Shown here piece by piece: positions 24,613 through 37,699 of a stretch of DNA of 64,000 bases. The stretch lies in NCBI RefSeq assembly GCF_030272615.1, contig NC_081406.1:261443386-261507385 (forward strand), in the 5' to 3' direction. Each line of letters begins with the position of its first letter. Within the stretch, counting starts at the first letter, position 1. The position numbers were made by a program, and so were the translations under genes. The DNA comes from Cryptomeria japonica. Taxonomy: Eukaryota > Streptophyta > Pinopsida > Cupressales > Cupressaceae. The notes beneath the pieces were generated by a model that saw only the letters and a list, made by a program, of their open reading frames with translations, had not been told where the DNA came from and made no database searches.

Positions 24613-26070
24613 ATGGGGCTGAAAGTTGAAGATAGGCTTGATGGGAATCTCAATTTTATAGCATGGAAGGTTCGAATCAAGTTGGCCCTAGAGGAAGAAG
24701 ATCTTCTCCAATTCATAGAAGCGAAAGAGCTAACTGAACCTTCAGATGCAACCAAGCTAAAACAATTCAAAAAGGATGTTGTCAAGGCCAGGAAGATTCT
24801 CATTGATTCAGTCAAAGACCACCTAGTCACCTTTATTGCCTCTTTTACCACTGCAAGGGAAATGTTCAGTCATCTACAAGGTACTTATGAGGCTAACAAT
24901 CTCAGTAGGGCAATTACTTTAAGACAACAACTACTTAATATCAAAATGGCAAAAAAAGATTTTGTTATTTCCTACTTTATGAGAATTTTAGAACTAAAAA
25001 ATCAACTAGGTTTAACTGGTCATAACATGGAAGACAAAGATCTTGTCATGATTGCCCTAAATGGTCTACCTCACTCATGGGAGTCCTTTATCCAAACCAT
25101 AAGTGGCAGAACTGAGTTACCTACCCTTGATCGCCTTAAGAATGATTGCATCCAAGAAGAGTCTCGCCTCATCACAAGAGGGCAAACCAAAAGTCCCCAT
25201 GTAGATGATCATCACATGCTTGCAGCCCAATGCAAGAAAGGGGGAAACTGGAAGAAACCTTATCCAAAAAGAAATAGGGAATTCAGACCATTTAGTTCCC
25301 AACACCCTTGGAAGAAACCAAGAGATACCTCGCATGTCCGATGCTTTAGATGTGACAAATTTGGTCACTATGCTAAAGAATGTCAAAATAACCCTACCCA
25401 AAGTGAAGCCAACCTAAATGAAGTCTCTGAACAAAATGATGACTTCCTATTCATCTCTGCTCTATCTAGCAGTGTTCCTTCAGATAGTAACACATGGTTG
25501 ATTGACAATGGTGCCTCCAGACACATCACAGGCTACTATGATCATCTTTCAGACTTAGTAGAAAAGGATACCAACCTTCACGTGGTAATTGGTGATGACG
25601 TTCGTTATTCGGTAAGAGGTTTTGGCTCTACTTCTCTAAATTTAGACTTTGGTATTTCTCTGCAGCTTAGTGATATCTTGTTTGTTCCTGGAATTAAAAG
25701 AAACCTAATTTCCATTTCTGCTCTAGAAGATAAAGGTTATCAAATTGCATTTTCTGAGGGAAAAGTTTTTCCTTGGCCTAAGAAATCTAGTTTTAAATTT
25801 GTTCGTATAATTGGTCATAGATATGATAGTCTTTATAAGCTCTCTACTAACCCTATTCAAACCCTCATTAATGAGGCTCCTGAATCTTGTGAGCTATGGC
25901 ATAAAAGACTTGGACACTTGCATTATCAAGCTCTTCCCTCCCTTGAAAAGTTAGTCAAAGGTATGCCTAAACTCAGTCAAATTCATGATAATACTTGTAA
26001 AGGTTGTGCTATAGGCAAAAATGTTAAAAGTCATTTTCATAAAAGTGAAATAGAGCTAAAGTCAAACTAG
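24613..26070 (+). pseudogene. Copia-3 gag, protease and pre-integrase region
   Basis: Starts at Met 24,613 (MGLKVEDRLDGNLNFIAWK), the copia gag pattern. A UBN2-type gag region runs to about 25,180, one CCHC knuckle (CFRCDKFGHYAKEC) is at 25,342-25,383, a protease-type region near 25,490-25,540 (TWLIDNGASRHITG), and the pre-integrase region (LWHKRLGHLHYQAL ... CKGC) near 25,890-26,010. A long open stretch, part of a fossil element. Confidence 0.85.
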
Positions 26071-26079
26071 AACTTGTTC

Positions 26080-28640
26080 ACTCTAATTTATGTGGTCCTA
26101 TGTCTATAGCATCTCCTAGTGGATTTCTTTATTATGTAATTTTCATAGATGATTTCTCTAGGAAAACTTGGATCTATTTCTTGAAATCTAAAGAATCTAA
26201 TGAAGTCTTAAATAAATTTAAAGATTTTAAGGCATTAATTGAAAACTCCTCTGGTAAAAGAATTAAATGTCCAAAATCTGACAATGGAGGTGAGTACACC
26301 TCTGGTAGCTTTCATGATTTTTGTGTTGAGTCAGGAATTAAGAGGGAGTTTTGTGTTCCATACAATCCTCAACAAAATGGTGTTGCTGAAAGAAAGAATA
26401 TGCCTATTGTTGATGCTGCAAAGGCTATGATTCACGATCAAGACTTGCAAACCTTCCTATGGGTTGAGGCTTCTAGAACAATAGTGTATATCCATAATAG
26501 ATGTCCACATCGTGTTCTAAAGAACATGACCCCTGAAGAAGTCTTCACAGGATCCAAACCAAACATCAGTCACCTCAGAATTTTTGGAAGTCTCGTTTAT
26601 GTTCATGTACCCAAGGAAAAGCGATCAAAATTGGAACCCTCCAGAAAGAAAGGCACGCTAGTCGGCTACACTGAATCCTCCAAGGCATTCAGGATATACA
26701 TCCCGGATCAAAGGTATGTTGAGGTAAGTAGGGATGTTACATTTGAAGAAGACATTGCTTTTAAGAAATCGAAAGGTTCTTGTGTTATTGATGAAGCTAA
26801 TGACAATCTAGATATAAATGTTGATACTAACCTTGAGATTCAGAGGGAGCTAGTTGAACTTCCACCTCAAGAAGAACATAATGATCCTCCAGTGCCCATG
26901 AATCCCACTGATATTCCTAGTGACATTGTCGTTACCAAAAAGAGGCCTCTTTGGGTAAGAAACACCATTCAAGAAGCCGAAAGATTTGCTGCTCCTAGTG
27001 GCACCTTCCGTGAAACTAAGAGATCTCAGGTATTCTCCAACTACGTTACATTGATGTGTAATCTCATTGAATCTAAACCTTGCAATGTTGAAGAAGCCTT
27101 GATTCCTCATGCCTGGAAGCTTGCTATGGATGAAGAGTATCAGTCAATCATCAAGAATAATGTGTGGGATATTGTGCTCAGACCTAAAGGTAAATATGTT
27201 GTTTCCTCTAAATGGTTATTTAAAATTAAACATAATGTTGATGGTAGTATTAAAAAATATAAGGCTAGATTTGTAGCTCGTGGTTTTTCTCAAAATGAAG
27301 GCATAGACTATGAAGAAACATTTGCTCGTGTTGCTAGATACACTTCTATTAGAACGATAATAGATATTGTTGCTGCTAAGGGTTGGGAACTACATCAGAT
27401 GGATGTTAAGACTGCCTTCCTTAATGGTGTCATTGAGGAAGAGGTCTATATTGAGCAACCTGAGGGATATGAGATTTAGGATAGATTAACTCATATGTGC
27501 AGGTTGAAGAAAGCTCTGTATGGCCTTAAACAAGCTCCCCGTGCTTGGTATGAAAGAATTGATAAATACTTGTTAAGTCTAGGTTTTTGTAAAAATGATG
27601 CTGACTCTAACATATACTTTAAAGTAGCCAATGATGAAATGCTAATTCTAGTTCTATATGTGGATGACTTATTCCTTACTGGTAAAGATGAACTTGTTAT
27701 CAGCTGCAAGAAAGAACTAGCTTCAGAATTTGAAATGAAAGACTTAGGTCTAATGCAGTATTTCCTAGGTCTAGAAGTATGGCAAAGATCTAACGAAATT
27801 TTTCTAAGTCAAGGAAAGTATACTATTGACATTTTGAAAAGATTTAGAATGATGGATTGTAAACTCATGTCTACTCCTATGGAATCTAACTTAAAGAAGT
27901 TAAGTGTTTTTACAGCTCGCTCTGATTTTGTAGATCCGTCAGAGTACCGATAGTTGATTGGATCACTAATGTATCTAGTTAACACTAGACTAGACATATG
28001 TTTTGTTGTGAATGCTCTCAACTAGTTTATGAGCATGCCCAAACATGTTCATCTTGTTGCGGCCAAGCACATCCTAAGATACTTACGAGGCACAATTGGT
28101 TTTGGGTTGAAGTATCCACTGAACACTTCAATAACCTTGGAAGGTTATTCGAATGCAGACTGGGTTGGAAGCGTCAAAGACAGAAAAAGCACCTCTGGTA
28201 TTTGTTTTAGCTTGGGATCCGTAGTAATCTCTTGGGCTTGCAGAAAACAATCCTCAGTGGCATTGAGTATTGCTGAAGCTGAGTATATTGCAGCAAGTGT
28301 AGCTTCCAGACAAGCAATGTGACTTTGTAAGCTTCTTGCTAGGTTGTTTGGTCAGCCTTGGGATCCTACAGTTATTCACTGTGATAACCATAGTTGTATT
28401 AAAATGTCTATCAATCCAGTGTTTCATGACTAGTCAAAACATGTGGAAACTCATTATAATTTCATTCGAGATATGGTGCAAAGAGGTGCTATTCAGCTGA
28501 AGTATGTCAGGACTGATGAGCAGGTTGCAGATATTCTTACCAAGCCTCTGCCCAAAGTGAAGTTTGTGTACTTCAGGGACAGACTCGGTATTGTGGAAAA
28601 TGAAAACCTAATTGAGAAGGAGTCTCAATCTCAGTAATAC
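26080..28640 (+). pseudogene. Copia-3 pol region (integrase, RT, RNase H)
   Basis: Integrase core at 26,100-26,600 (FIDDFSRKTW; NPQQNGVAERKN), a linker to about 27,120, RT at 27,170-27,800 (WLFKIKHNVDG, HQMDVKTAFLNG, LYGLKQAPRAWY, YVDDLFLTG), and RNase H at 28,140-28,600 (NADWVGSVKDRKSTSG; VRTDEQVADILTKPL). A fossil, broken in several places. Confidence 0.88.
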
Positions 28641-28652
28641 ATTGTGTTGTAT

Positions 28653-28950
28653 TAAACCACCCTTTGCGGGCAATGTAAGGTGGTATTGTAAACTTCTCAA
28701 AGAGAAGTGTAATTATTAACCATCCTCTGCAGGCAATGTAAGATGGTATTGTAAATCTTCTCAGGGAGAAGTGTAATTATTAACCATCCTCTGCGGGCAA
28801 TGTAAGATGGTATTGTAATCTTCTCAGGGAGAAGTGTAATTGTTGACCATCCTCTACGGGCAATGTAAGATGGTATTGTAATCTTCTCAAGGAGAAGTGT
28901 AATTGTTGACCATCTTCTGCGGGCAATGTAACATGGTAGAAAAAGATCCT
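28653..28950 (+). repeat. 63-bp tandem repeat in Copia-3 3' untranslated region
   Basis: CAATGTAAG recurs at 28,671, 28,734, 28,798, 28,861 and 28,924 (spacing 63-64 bp), followed by a shorter 43-bp step to 28,967. Each unit has CCATCCTCTGCGGGCAATG followed by GGTATTGTAA and TTCTC..GAGAAG, the last a small hairpin. A second, looser repeat (GCTTGTGTGCAAGATGGAAG) follows at 28,990-29,105 before the purine tract. Confidence 0.9.
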
Positions 28951-29139
28951 CTCCACCCTTTGCGAGCAATGTAAGGTGGATCCAGTCTATGCTTGTGTGC
29001 GAATTGGAAGGTTATGTAGTTCCATTATATGCTTGTGTGCAAGATGGAAGACTACAATATTCTGATTATGTAATACATCATTTGCATGTGTGCAAGATGG
29101 AAGATTATGGTTATGTTCTCCTCCCTAATTAAGAGGGAG

Positions 29140-29944
29140 TGTTGTTTGTAATTAGGGCGGCGGATTCCAATTGCCTTGGGCAACATTGGAATCCACCTAA
29201 GGGGGTCAGCCTCTTCTCCAACGCATAAGGGCGTCCCTATACCTCCACGCTTCACTAAAATCTACACGCCTCATGATAGGGCCTATCCTAACTTCGCATT
29301 AAGCAATTTAGTGAATTAAATAATTAAAAGGTTTTGTTACTTTGCAAGGGTGACATACTAAAAGGATTCTCTCCACATATAAATGAGCATTCAACCCTCA
29401 TCACAAATCATCAATTCAAGCATTCACTTCATGCGAAATATACAAGTCTGGATAATGCGAACCTCGGGAAGAAAGTCTACATCTGCACATACAAAAATCA
29501 TATCTGTCATATCAGCAATCTGTATCTGCCAGTTGAGGTGTGAACTCTATCATTAGAAGAAAGCGAACCAAGTTGAAGATAGTGCGAACCTTGAGGGTCT
29601 ACAAATCTGGGTTAAAGGAGCAGCAAGCCATCAACAATCAACACACATATGATAGTCAACCAATCTGCCATTCTTTCTTTGACAGCAACTTCTATTTATA
29701 CAAGTTCTTGAGATAAGTATTGTAATGATTACATAACCATAATCCATAATCAGATCTGAGGATCTTTTCTGGCTGGGTTTTTCCTCCTAGGAGGTTTTCC
29801 CAGGGTAACTGTGTCTTGTCTCTATTTCATTCTTTTCTTCACATTGTTTAAATCTGAAACTATAAATCTCCTTACTAATTAACCTAATTAGTAAACAAAT
29901 TCTGATTCTCTGATTTTAGTTAATCTGAAAGTGTTAAAATAACA
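29140..29944 (+). repeat. Copia-3 3' LTR
   Basis: 805 bp; TATAAAT at 29,378-29,384 matches the one in the 5' LTR. Confidence 0.92.
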
Positions 29945-29949
29945 AAGAC

Positions 29950-31262
29950 AACTCTTTGAACTTCCTTCACAAACGAAACAAGAGAAAGGGCTTTATTCAT
30001 CTCATCAGAAATCAAGTTAGGAATAACATTAAGAAACTAAAAATTGATCATCAAGGTCTACATCCTGATCAACAATCAAAAGAGGACAGAAGAAGTTTAA
30101 AGCTTCCCGCATGATGTCTTCCTCATCCAGGATATTCCGATTATAAGAGTTGACTTAATATGATTGGAGGCCCAATGCTTCAAGGTGGACAAATGAAAGA
30201 ATTTAGTATTATGGAGCCAAAGAGCTTTAGATCTTTGCTTCCAAAATTCCTCTTCCTTAGAGATGAGAGAGGAGAAAATTCTTAATCCAGAAGAAGATGA
30301 TCAACTCCATTGAGTTGGATCAACTTCTGAATCATATGAAGGTCATCTTTGATTTGTGTCTTACATTGGAATAAATGTCCAAAAGTAGCCTTATTCCGCC
30401 TTTGAATATTTGATTTGACAAAAGAAATCTTTTTAGCAACTAGAAACATCGTTGAGCCATCAACATTGATATTCCACCGATCCCAAATTCTAAAATAGAT
30501 ATATGGGGGATACATACACATCTCAAATCTAAAAGAAAACAGTTTTTTGCGCCCCACAACATCTGCAAAAAGGGCAATAGGAAAGTGATATGATCCTAGT
30601 CTGGTGTGAGCAGACAAGGAATGAGAGTAAGAGAGCAACCGATCTAGGGAAATGAGGGCCTAAACAAGCTTAACCTAAATAAGGGCATCACCAACATGTC
30701 TATTAGACCAGGTTAAAGTCACCCCTTGCAGATCCAAATCAATTGCCCTTAGGAGTTTAGAAAATTAAGCAAGTCCATACGGCTCTCATCAAAGGTTTGG
30801 GATCCACCCTTCTTATCCTCCTCCTTTAAAGGAGTATTAAAATCTCCTATAACAAGCCAACGTCATTGTGGAAGCGGGCTTTAAAACATGAAAGAGAGCA
30901 CCAAAGTCTTTTTATAGTTCATTTATTATTTAGGCATAAATATTTGATATGATCCAAGTAGTATTATCTCTGATATGGGAAAAATGAGAAGCAAGAAGAT
31001 TTGAATCAGCATGTATTTTCAAACCTTTGATAGTTCTAGGGTTCCAAAAGGTAGCAATACCTCCAGAGGCCCCGTCAGCATTACAACTATCAAGACCATA
31101 GTCCTTCAACAAGTGGAACTTAATCTTTTCCACTTTATCACTCTACATCTTGGTCTCTTGAATAAGAAAAATATTAGGTCTATGATCTCTAACTAGGTTA
31201 GCTAAGAGATCATATTTGTGAGAGTTCAATAACCCTCTCATATTCCAAGATACGATCTTCAT
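29950..31262 (-). mobile_element. LINE, ORF2 5' part: endonuclease and linker
   Basis: ORF2 starts at Met 31,262 with MKIVSWNMRGL, the classic first block of the apurinic-type endonuclease of plant L1 LINEs, followed by IFLIQETKM about 30 residues on. GASGGIATFWNP (about 31,030-31,065) and WIISNIYA (30,930-30,953) are further endonuclease blocks, and LSAHTRLGSYHFPIAL (about 30,570-30,620) is the SDHxP-type end. A linker (KKISFVKSNIQRRNKATFG) leads to the RT. Minus the two copia insertions, ORF2 spans about 4,126 bp (31,262 to about 13,430), the normal size of about 1,375 codons. Stops and shifts are present. Confidence 0.87.
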
Positions 31263-31559
31263 TATAATTTTTAGGAGTGCTCTTAAAGCACATCTCATAC
31301 AAGGTTTTTTGGGTTCCTTCTGCTATGTCAAATTTACTCGTCTTTTCGCTACCTTGCTAGGACGTAGGTCTCCCATGACCTTTGGACTCCAAACCACAAT
31401 CCACTTTTGTCTGTTTCTAGTCATCATACCTTGACTAGAAATAGGTGACAAAGGTTTTCTCCTACTCTTTGATTTGACCACTATGAAGGGAGTGCCTCTA
31501 AAACAACCGAAGAACAAGAGACAAAGATTTCCTAGGAATCAAACTACATAACACCAACC

Positions 31560-33030
31560 TCAAGGCAAACATTAGTTAAACCTTGTCACAGATAGAGGCA
31601 TAACATCCGTAATAGGTCCAATCATCTGAAAATCTACCTCAAAAGGACCACTAGGTCCCAAAACTGCATCGCCAACAACATTGGGAGAAATCATTGCATC
31701 TCTACCATCAATGGAGAAACCCAGAGCTTGATCACCACATAGATCATCTTGAATTGTCTCATCAGTTCCCATCAAGGTCTCAAAAACCTTAAATCCTTCT
31801 CCGCCAAGGACATCCTTGACAACCAAATCCTCAACCGACATAGGGACATCCTTTTGATGAGCATCCAAATGGAGCCCCCCAAACTGCTTCCTTCTGAATG
31901 CAAGACCCCCACCTTTGAAGGTTTTTTACGCTAGACTTTCTAGGGAGGTTTCTGAATCTTGCTAGGGCAAGACTTAGCCCAATGACCAACCTTCTCATGA
32001 TGGAAACAGGGAAAGGGAATGGACTCAAACTCAACATCTTGAGACCAAAAGCCCAAGTTGTAATTGATCTTAACAACAAAAGGGAGATCTGTAGAATGCT
32101 CAAAACTAATGCAGGTCTAGACAAACACCGGGCGACTCTTAGCAACTATCATTGCATTGATAGTAAGAAGCTTTCAAAAGCAAGTTGCAATACCCCTAAA
32201 GACATCCTCATTCCATAATTCCAAGGGCAAACCCAAGACCCAGACCCAGACAGATTCTGAGTTAAAGGACCAATCGCTAGGGTTAAAACCCGACTCTCAT
32301 TTCTTCAAAGCCAAAGAAGATCTGCACAGGAACCAAGGCCCCACAATCAATGCAGGAATGAGGTCCTCATTACAGATGAAAGAGAATGAGAAAAAACCCT
32401 TAGCCATTGTAGACATATCCATTTGTCCTTTATAACGCCATCTCTTGGACACCATAGCTTGAACCGGATCAATGTTTGGACGTGGGAAAATAAATTTCCC
32501 AATCATAGACATTGTCATATTGGAAGTGCTTTTATCAATAAGGGCGTCTAGCACAGATATGGAAAACTCTCCAACATAAGGATTAGCGAAGTGACTAATT
32601 GGCATGGAAAAGCTTTTGCCTTCAAGGCAAGCATTAAAAAGATCAGACCATAAAGAGTTATGAACCACCACATTATTACTTTTCCAACCACCACCTAAAA
32701 CCTTAGTCACGAAAGGGGGGCCCCCAAAAGACTCACCTAGCAAGATGCCTTCAGAAGAATGAAGATTCTCTACCACAACTGGTTCGAAACCCTTAGAAAT
32801 CATAGAACCTCCATCCAACCTACCATTCTATGGACCATCAACCAACCTTGTCGTATCAATAGGTCCACCATCTACCTTGCTCTATAGAACCCCCAGCTTT
32901 CTTGCCTCTTGGTCATTCAATTTTTGAAAACCTCCAAGCTAGCGAATTTCATCTACACTCAACCCGATATGCTTGGGATCTAGAAGACCAAAAGCTTTGG
33001 ACAAAGGAATTGAGCCACCTGCCAACCTAT
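31560..33030 (-). mobile_element. LINE, ORF1 (DUF4283-type, zinc knuckle)
   Basis: The minus-strand region upstream of ORF2 encodes the nucleic-acid-binding ORF1 of plant L1 LINEs. A DUF4283-like segment (AKGFFSFSFICNEDL ... ALIVGPWFL, then SVWVWVLGLPLELWN) lies at about 32,170-32,450. A knuckle CFHHEKVGHWAKSC is at 31,967-32,008, in which the second expected Cys is His. A Pro/Lys patch and an acidic tail follow to about 31,570. Stops and a frame shift are present. The 5' end is cut at 33,030, where a different sequence begins. Confidence 0.8.
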
Positions 33031-34030
33031 TGATGTGTGTTTTATGCACATAACATTTCAAAATAAAATACCAAGGTAATTTACCCTCTCTTGAACAAAA
33101 TCACCTCAAATGCTAAGGCTAAGATCAACTAAAACGATTCCAAGGTTTCTACATGTCAGGTCTTGACGAGTGGGTAACTCAATGGTCGATGTGAATTGTT
33201 GTTTTCACTTGGGGACTTACACAAATGTTTGAATTAACTTCATAGATCATGGATATGCGGAATGGGTGTGCTGATAACTTAGGATATGGAAATGTAGTTT
33301 TGGACTTAATTCTTACTAGACTTACTAAAAAAAATGGCAAAAGGAATAGGGTTCAAGAAATCTATTATAAGCCTAGGAATGTAAGAAATGATGAATAAAT
33401 TAAGTGGAATCGAACTAGGCAAGGTCTCACAAATAGGTTTTGACACGAGCTTAATGCAATCATCTAAGGTATACTTATTGATTTTCAAACTATTACCATC
33501 AAACATTGACACCATCCAAGTTGATGCATATCAAGGGATATATAATGATTGAAGTTAAGCTTGCTTAATCTTCCAGTTGACCACACAAGGCACACTTACC
33601 AACAGCAAGAGGCTAGTGGTATGGATTAAGGATTCCACATAAATATACTCAACAAATCTTCCACTCAATCTAATAAACCTGAAAACAAATTATAATCTAA
33701 CTAGGAGGAATTGAGAACCTTGAATGCAAAAACAACACTTGAAAGACAAAATCACCATCAAGTCGAACAATGATTTATATTCAAATAGTGCAGCATATAC
33801 ATGGAACAATTCTACAAAACTCTCTCTTACAAATGAGAGACAATGAGGTATATATATAGTCTCATACAAAAATGGACGATCAAAATTAAAACTAAATCAA
33901 TGGTCAAGATCATGCCAACAAAACCCTAGCATTGCCCTAATTAGGGTTTACATAAAAAAATGGAGCCACCAATATATGGCCCAATAGAAAGATACCTAGT
34001 CATCAAATAGTGAATCTTCTAGAATATTCC
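33031..34030 (-). repeat. LTR-like terminal region of element D
   Basis: Begins TG on the plus strand directly at the LINE boundary. A TATATATA run at 33,849-33,857 reads as a promoter on the minus strand, and CCTAATTAGGG at about 33,936 is a short palindrome. No partner copy in the window. Confidence 0.35.
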
Positions 34031-34169
34031 TCCCTGCACCTCTCTCTCTCCTAGCATAATCCAAGAATCTAGCCAATACAGAATCTAAATCCTCCATAGA
34101 AATGCTAGATAAGGTATCCTATTGTAAATCAATCACGTCCAATGCATCCGAACAAGCATCCAAAGTGTT

Positions 34170-37100
34170 CTCTCAATTTGGCATGAACTTCTGCGAACTA
34201 TGAACATGAATCAACAAAGAGACCAAATCATCTATCTGACTCTTCTTCAAAGAGTCCAACTGACAAAAATAAATAAGTTTCAACTTGTCTCTTAATTCGG
34301 CTAAGTGTAAACCACTAGCCTCGCTAACATCAACACCCAATAACTCCTCTATTGAGGCAAGGATCTTCAACTAAATATCATGAATTGATCCTTCCATCTC
34401 TGCACAACTTAGTTGCGCGCTCTTATAAGTTGATTTCTTTATGGCTAATGAACAATACCAGCCATGGAAATCATGTTTATCTCCATTGTGCACAACATTC
34501 TCCCTGGCCAACGTGTTCTTAGGAATCTTCTTCAAAGCTCTGAGGCGTGGAATAGTCTTCTCCTAAATAGGTTTGAATTCTTCCCAAACTCCTCCAAAAT
34601 AATGGATTCTGAACATGAGCCTTGTTGTCCTGTCAAATGCTTGGACAAACTAAGTAAGGAAATCATCCGTCTGTCTCTTTGTATTCTCAATCCATTTCTC
34701 CAGCTCCGAGAGTGTATCTCTCGCTGCCTCATAATGTGAATGTAGTCCACAATCAACTGCAATAGGGGAAATAAGGGTGGGATTCTCACGCCTTACCCCT
34801 GCAATGTACTCTCTAAGTCTGATATTCTCTTTTGTGTACATCTTTCTCTTCAATTTCTCTATCCAATCTCGCATTGATTGCTCTAAGGTTATCACCAACC
34901 TCCTGAAATTCCTGCTCTCTTGTAGTACGACCGAGGGCAACTAAAGTGATATGGAAATCCATGGGAGCACCAATGTATGTCGTCACACCTGCAATAAGAA
35001 TAGTGACCTGCGCAATCCGCATTCCTGTCTCATCTCTAGCTATGTGTGACAAAATCTCAACTCTCTTAGGCTCTTTCTCCTTATTGTTCCTAGCTAAATA
35101 GTCATCAATGTCATCAATAGGTTGTGCCTCTATCATTTTCTTACTTTTCTCCATACTCTCCATTAGCCAATCAAGAATAACAGCCATATCCATACCATCA
35201 TCGACACATATATCTCAATCAAGCTCTCAATGTCGAAATAACATCATCATCATCAAGATTATTCCTTATTCCTGGTCAAATCATATACATTATTTTTCAA
35301 ACTAACCTCCAAAAGGACAGTAGGGGATCTTGGCTGATCATCATTCTCATTAGGTGGAGCAGATGTCGTTGTCGCATGTAAATCCTGAATATTCTCTAGT
35401 AGTATCACTGTGTTGGAACATTGCACAGTTCCCTTGTTTTGTTCTGCCATTTCAACTTCCTTGATTGATGAGACACTGAGATGTGGTGAAGGAATGGTAG
35501 TCTTTTGTTTCTTCTTCTTGACCTCCTCAATCTTCTTCCCTCTAGCCTTGACTTCTCCTAGTGTGTTCTCCCTTCTCTTGGGAGCTTGACTTTCCTTATC
35601 CGCATGAATCCTGACATCATTGATAGTCCTCTGATCATACTCGAAAGCAGATTCCTCTTGTTTCATATTTTCACAAGTGAAGGAGACACCCATATCAACT
35701 AACTCATTCGTCTGAATATCCACCCATGTTCGGGAGAAACTCAAGACCTCTCTCATCAATACATTTAAATCTATTTCTTCTGATTCTAACCAATTAGGCA
35801 ATAGAATCGTCTTCTTCATTTCATTTTCATAATGTGGATGCATATGATCCCTGTCATCTAACACTTGGTCAGGAATGAGGAAAATTTCACACTTCCTCAT
35901 GAAATCCATTGACATTCTAGACCACATTTGTCTCTTTACTGCCTGCTCATCCATCAGGTTGGCCCAATAATCTTTTATATCTACCTTGTGGATAAACTTT
36001 TCTCTCCTGATCCTTCCAACTTTCTTATCTGGATCAAACCTTTCTCTTTTCTTATATGCTGCAAGTCGATAGAATGCAAGCTCTTCAGTTGCAGTGTTGG
36101 CTGCTAAGGCGGACTGGCAAACCTACAACGTTTTCCCAATTGAAATAGGAAATGTCATGCTCGTCCTATGCTTTTCCTTATGGATAGAATCAAACTCCAG
36201 AAGTTATCTCACCACTTCCAACAAGATCACTCTATCAGAAGGATACCTAGGAACCCTGTAGGGTTCGGATTGAAATCCATGAATCCTAAGGTATGTGAAA
36301 GTGGGAAACTGTATATACCACGATCCATATTTCTCTATCATCTTTGTTGCCTCCTTGGACAACCTCTTGTGGACTCCACCTTGGAGCATATGTATGATGT
36401 ACATTGTGAATACATCATTCACTTTTTTATAATCTTCAATTTTATACATGTTCAATTGTGGATAACATTCAACTCCTGAATTGTCCTTGTCCATTCCCGA
36501 CTTCACCTCTGCAAATCAATCATTTGTATGTAACAAAACGTGCAAGCAGGTACACCAAATAGAAAGTCATGGTGAATGACTTGGACCGCTCCACGTTCCT
36601 CAACTGAAAGTCCAGATTGTCACTTATGATTCTAGACCAATTTATCAATGTTCATTTTAGACAATCCTGGATGAAATAGAACATCCATCCATTGTATATT
36701 GCACCCTGTGGCATCCCCATCACTCCATTAAGCAGGAATACTAAATCACTATATTCCTCTTTGAAATTTGTGCACATGAGTGTCTTGGGAGCCGTGGAAT
36801 GATGAGGCCTAGGCTCGATCATCCACTCCTTATTCACCACGGTCTTGCACACATCCATCTTCTTCTTATATTGGTCTTCATATTCATCTTTAGTTATATC
36901 CTTCATGTCTACTCCACGTGGAATTCCAAACACCTCAACAATCACATCCAAAACAAGGTAGGCAATGACGACACCTTTGGGAGTCTTGATCATTCGAGAG
37001 CAAGGATCATAACATCGTGCACACTCCAATATAAGCTCACTGCACTGTATGGATTGCGGAAATCCAGCGGCTTGATAAATGTCACTCTTCATGATGTTCA

Positions 37101-37215
37101 CATAGGTTGGGGAAGGGATCTGGCTTCTAATTCCGAACATATGTTGTCGCATCTGGTTCATGTTTAGGAAATGCATGTTCGTGTTTGTAATCTCCTTCCA
37201 TCTGGATGACATCTT
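34170..37215 (-). pseudogene. Element D non-pol open block
   Basis: Several minus-strand open segments, in order: about 186 codons at 36,652-37,212 (MSSRWKEITN..., with EVFGIPRGVDMKD and NGWMFYFIQDCL), about 100 codons at 36,204-36,506, about 231 codons at 35,259-35,954 with a Lys-rich low-complexity part (EVKKKKQKT), and helical Glu/Lys/Arg-rich segments at 34,530-35,193 (for example IEKLKRKMYTKENIRLREYI). There is no zinc knuckle, protease, integrase or RT motif. The layout (globular N-terminal part, charged middle, coiled-coil end) resembles a structural gag-like product more than an enzyme, but I do not recognise the family. Confidence 0.45.
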
Positions 37216-37699
37216 GGATTCTGGATAGAATCCAGTCTCAAGTATCTTCTATTGTTCTCTCATTTCCTTGAGTCCAGACTTTGACATCACACCTATACGA
37301 TTTAGACTAACTTCGATATGGAAATCAGGAAAATAATCCTCTTGATAGATTTCAAAAATTAAATACAAAATGTGACAAGGTTAGGGCATAAAACCCTCGT
37401 GAAATTCATTAAAATCAATAGTTTTCAGACCAAAGTTTGGAAACACCTCCTTATACTTCAAAATTATGTTCAAATTAGAGTGCAAAGGAGTACACCGGAT
37501 CAACAATGACCAAGGAAAGGTGTGAAAGATTGTGTTTTCACACAAAACCAAGTCTGAAGACACCTCTCGAAGTCAACAATGGTTGCCAGCAAATCTAAAG
37601 ACAACCTACAACTTCACAAATCAATCTCTAAAAAACCTGTTGCAATCACCCAAATATGCACAAACTTGATGAAAATCGATCTTAATGATAAAAGCAATC

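Larger units (their letters stand above)
23715..29944 (+). mobile_element. Copia-3: Ty1/copia LTR retrotransposon fossil, plus strand
   Basis: LTRs at 23,715-24,520 (806 bp) and 29,140-29,944 (805 bp), with exact duplication AAGAC (23,710-23,714 and 29,945-29,949). The primer-binding site TGGTATCAGAGC (24,521-24,532) follows the 5' LTR directly, and a purine tract AATTAAGAGGGAG precedes the 3' LTR. Order gag, protease, integrase, RT, RNase H. It sits in the LINE ORF2 in opposite orientation. The gag-protease part is the best preserved (about 490 open codons). Overall broken, with a handful of interruptions (about five). The compared LTR stretch (about 240 bp) differs at about 6 percent. Branch within copia not assigned. 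Confidence 0.94.
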
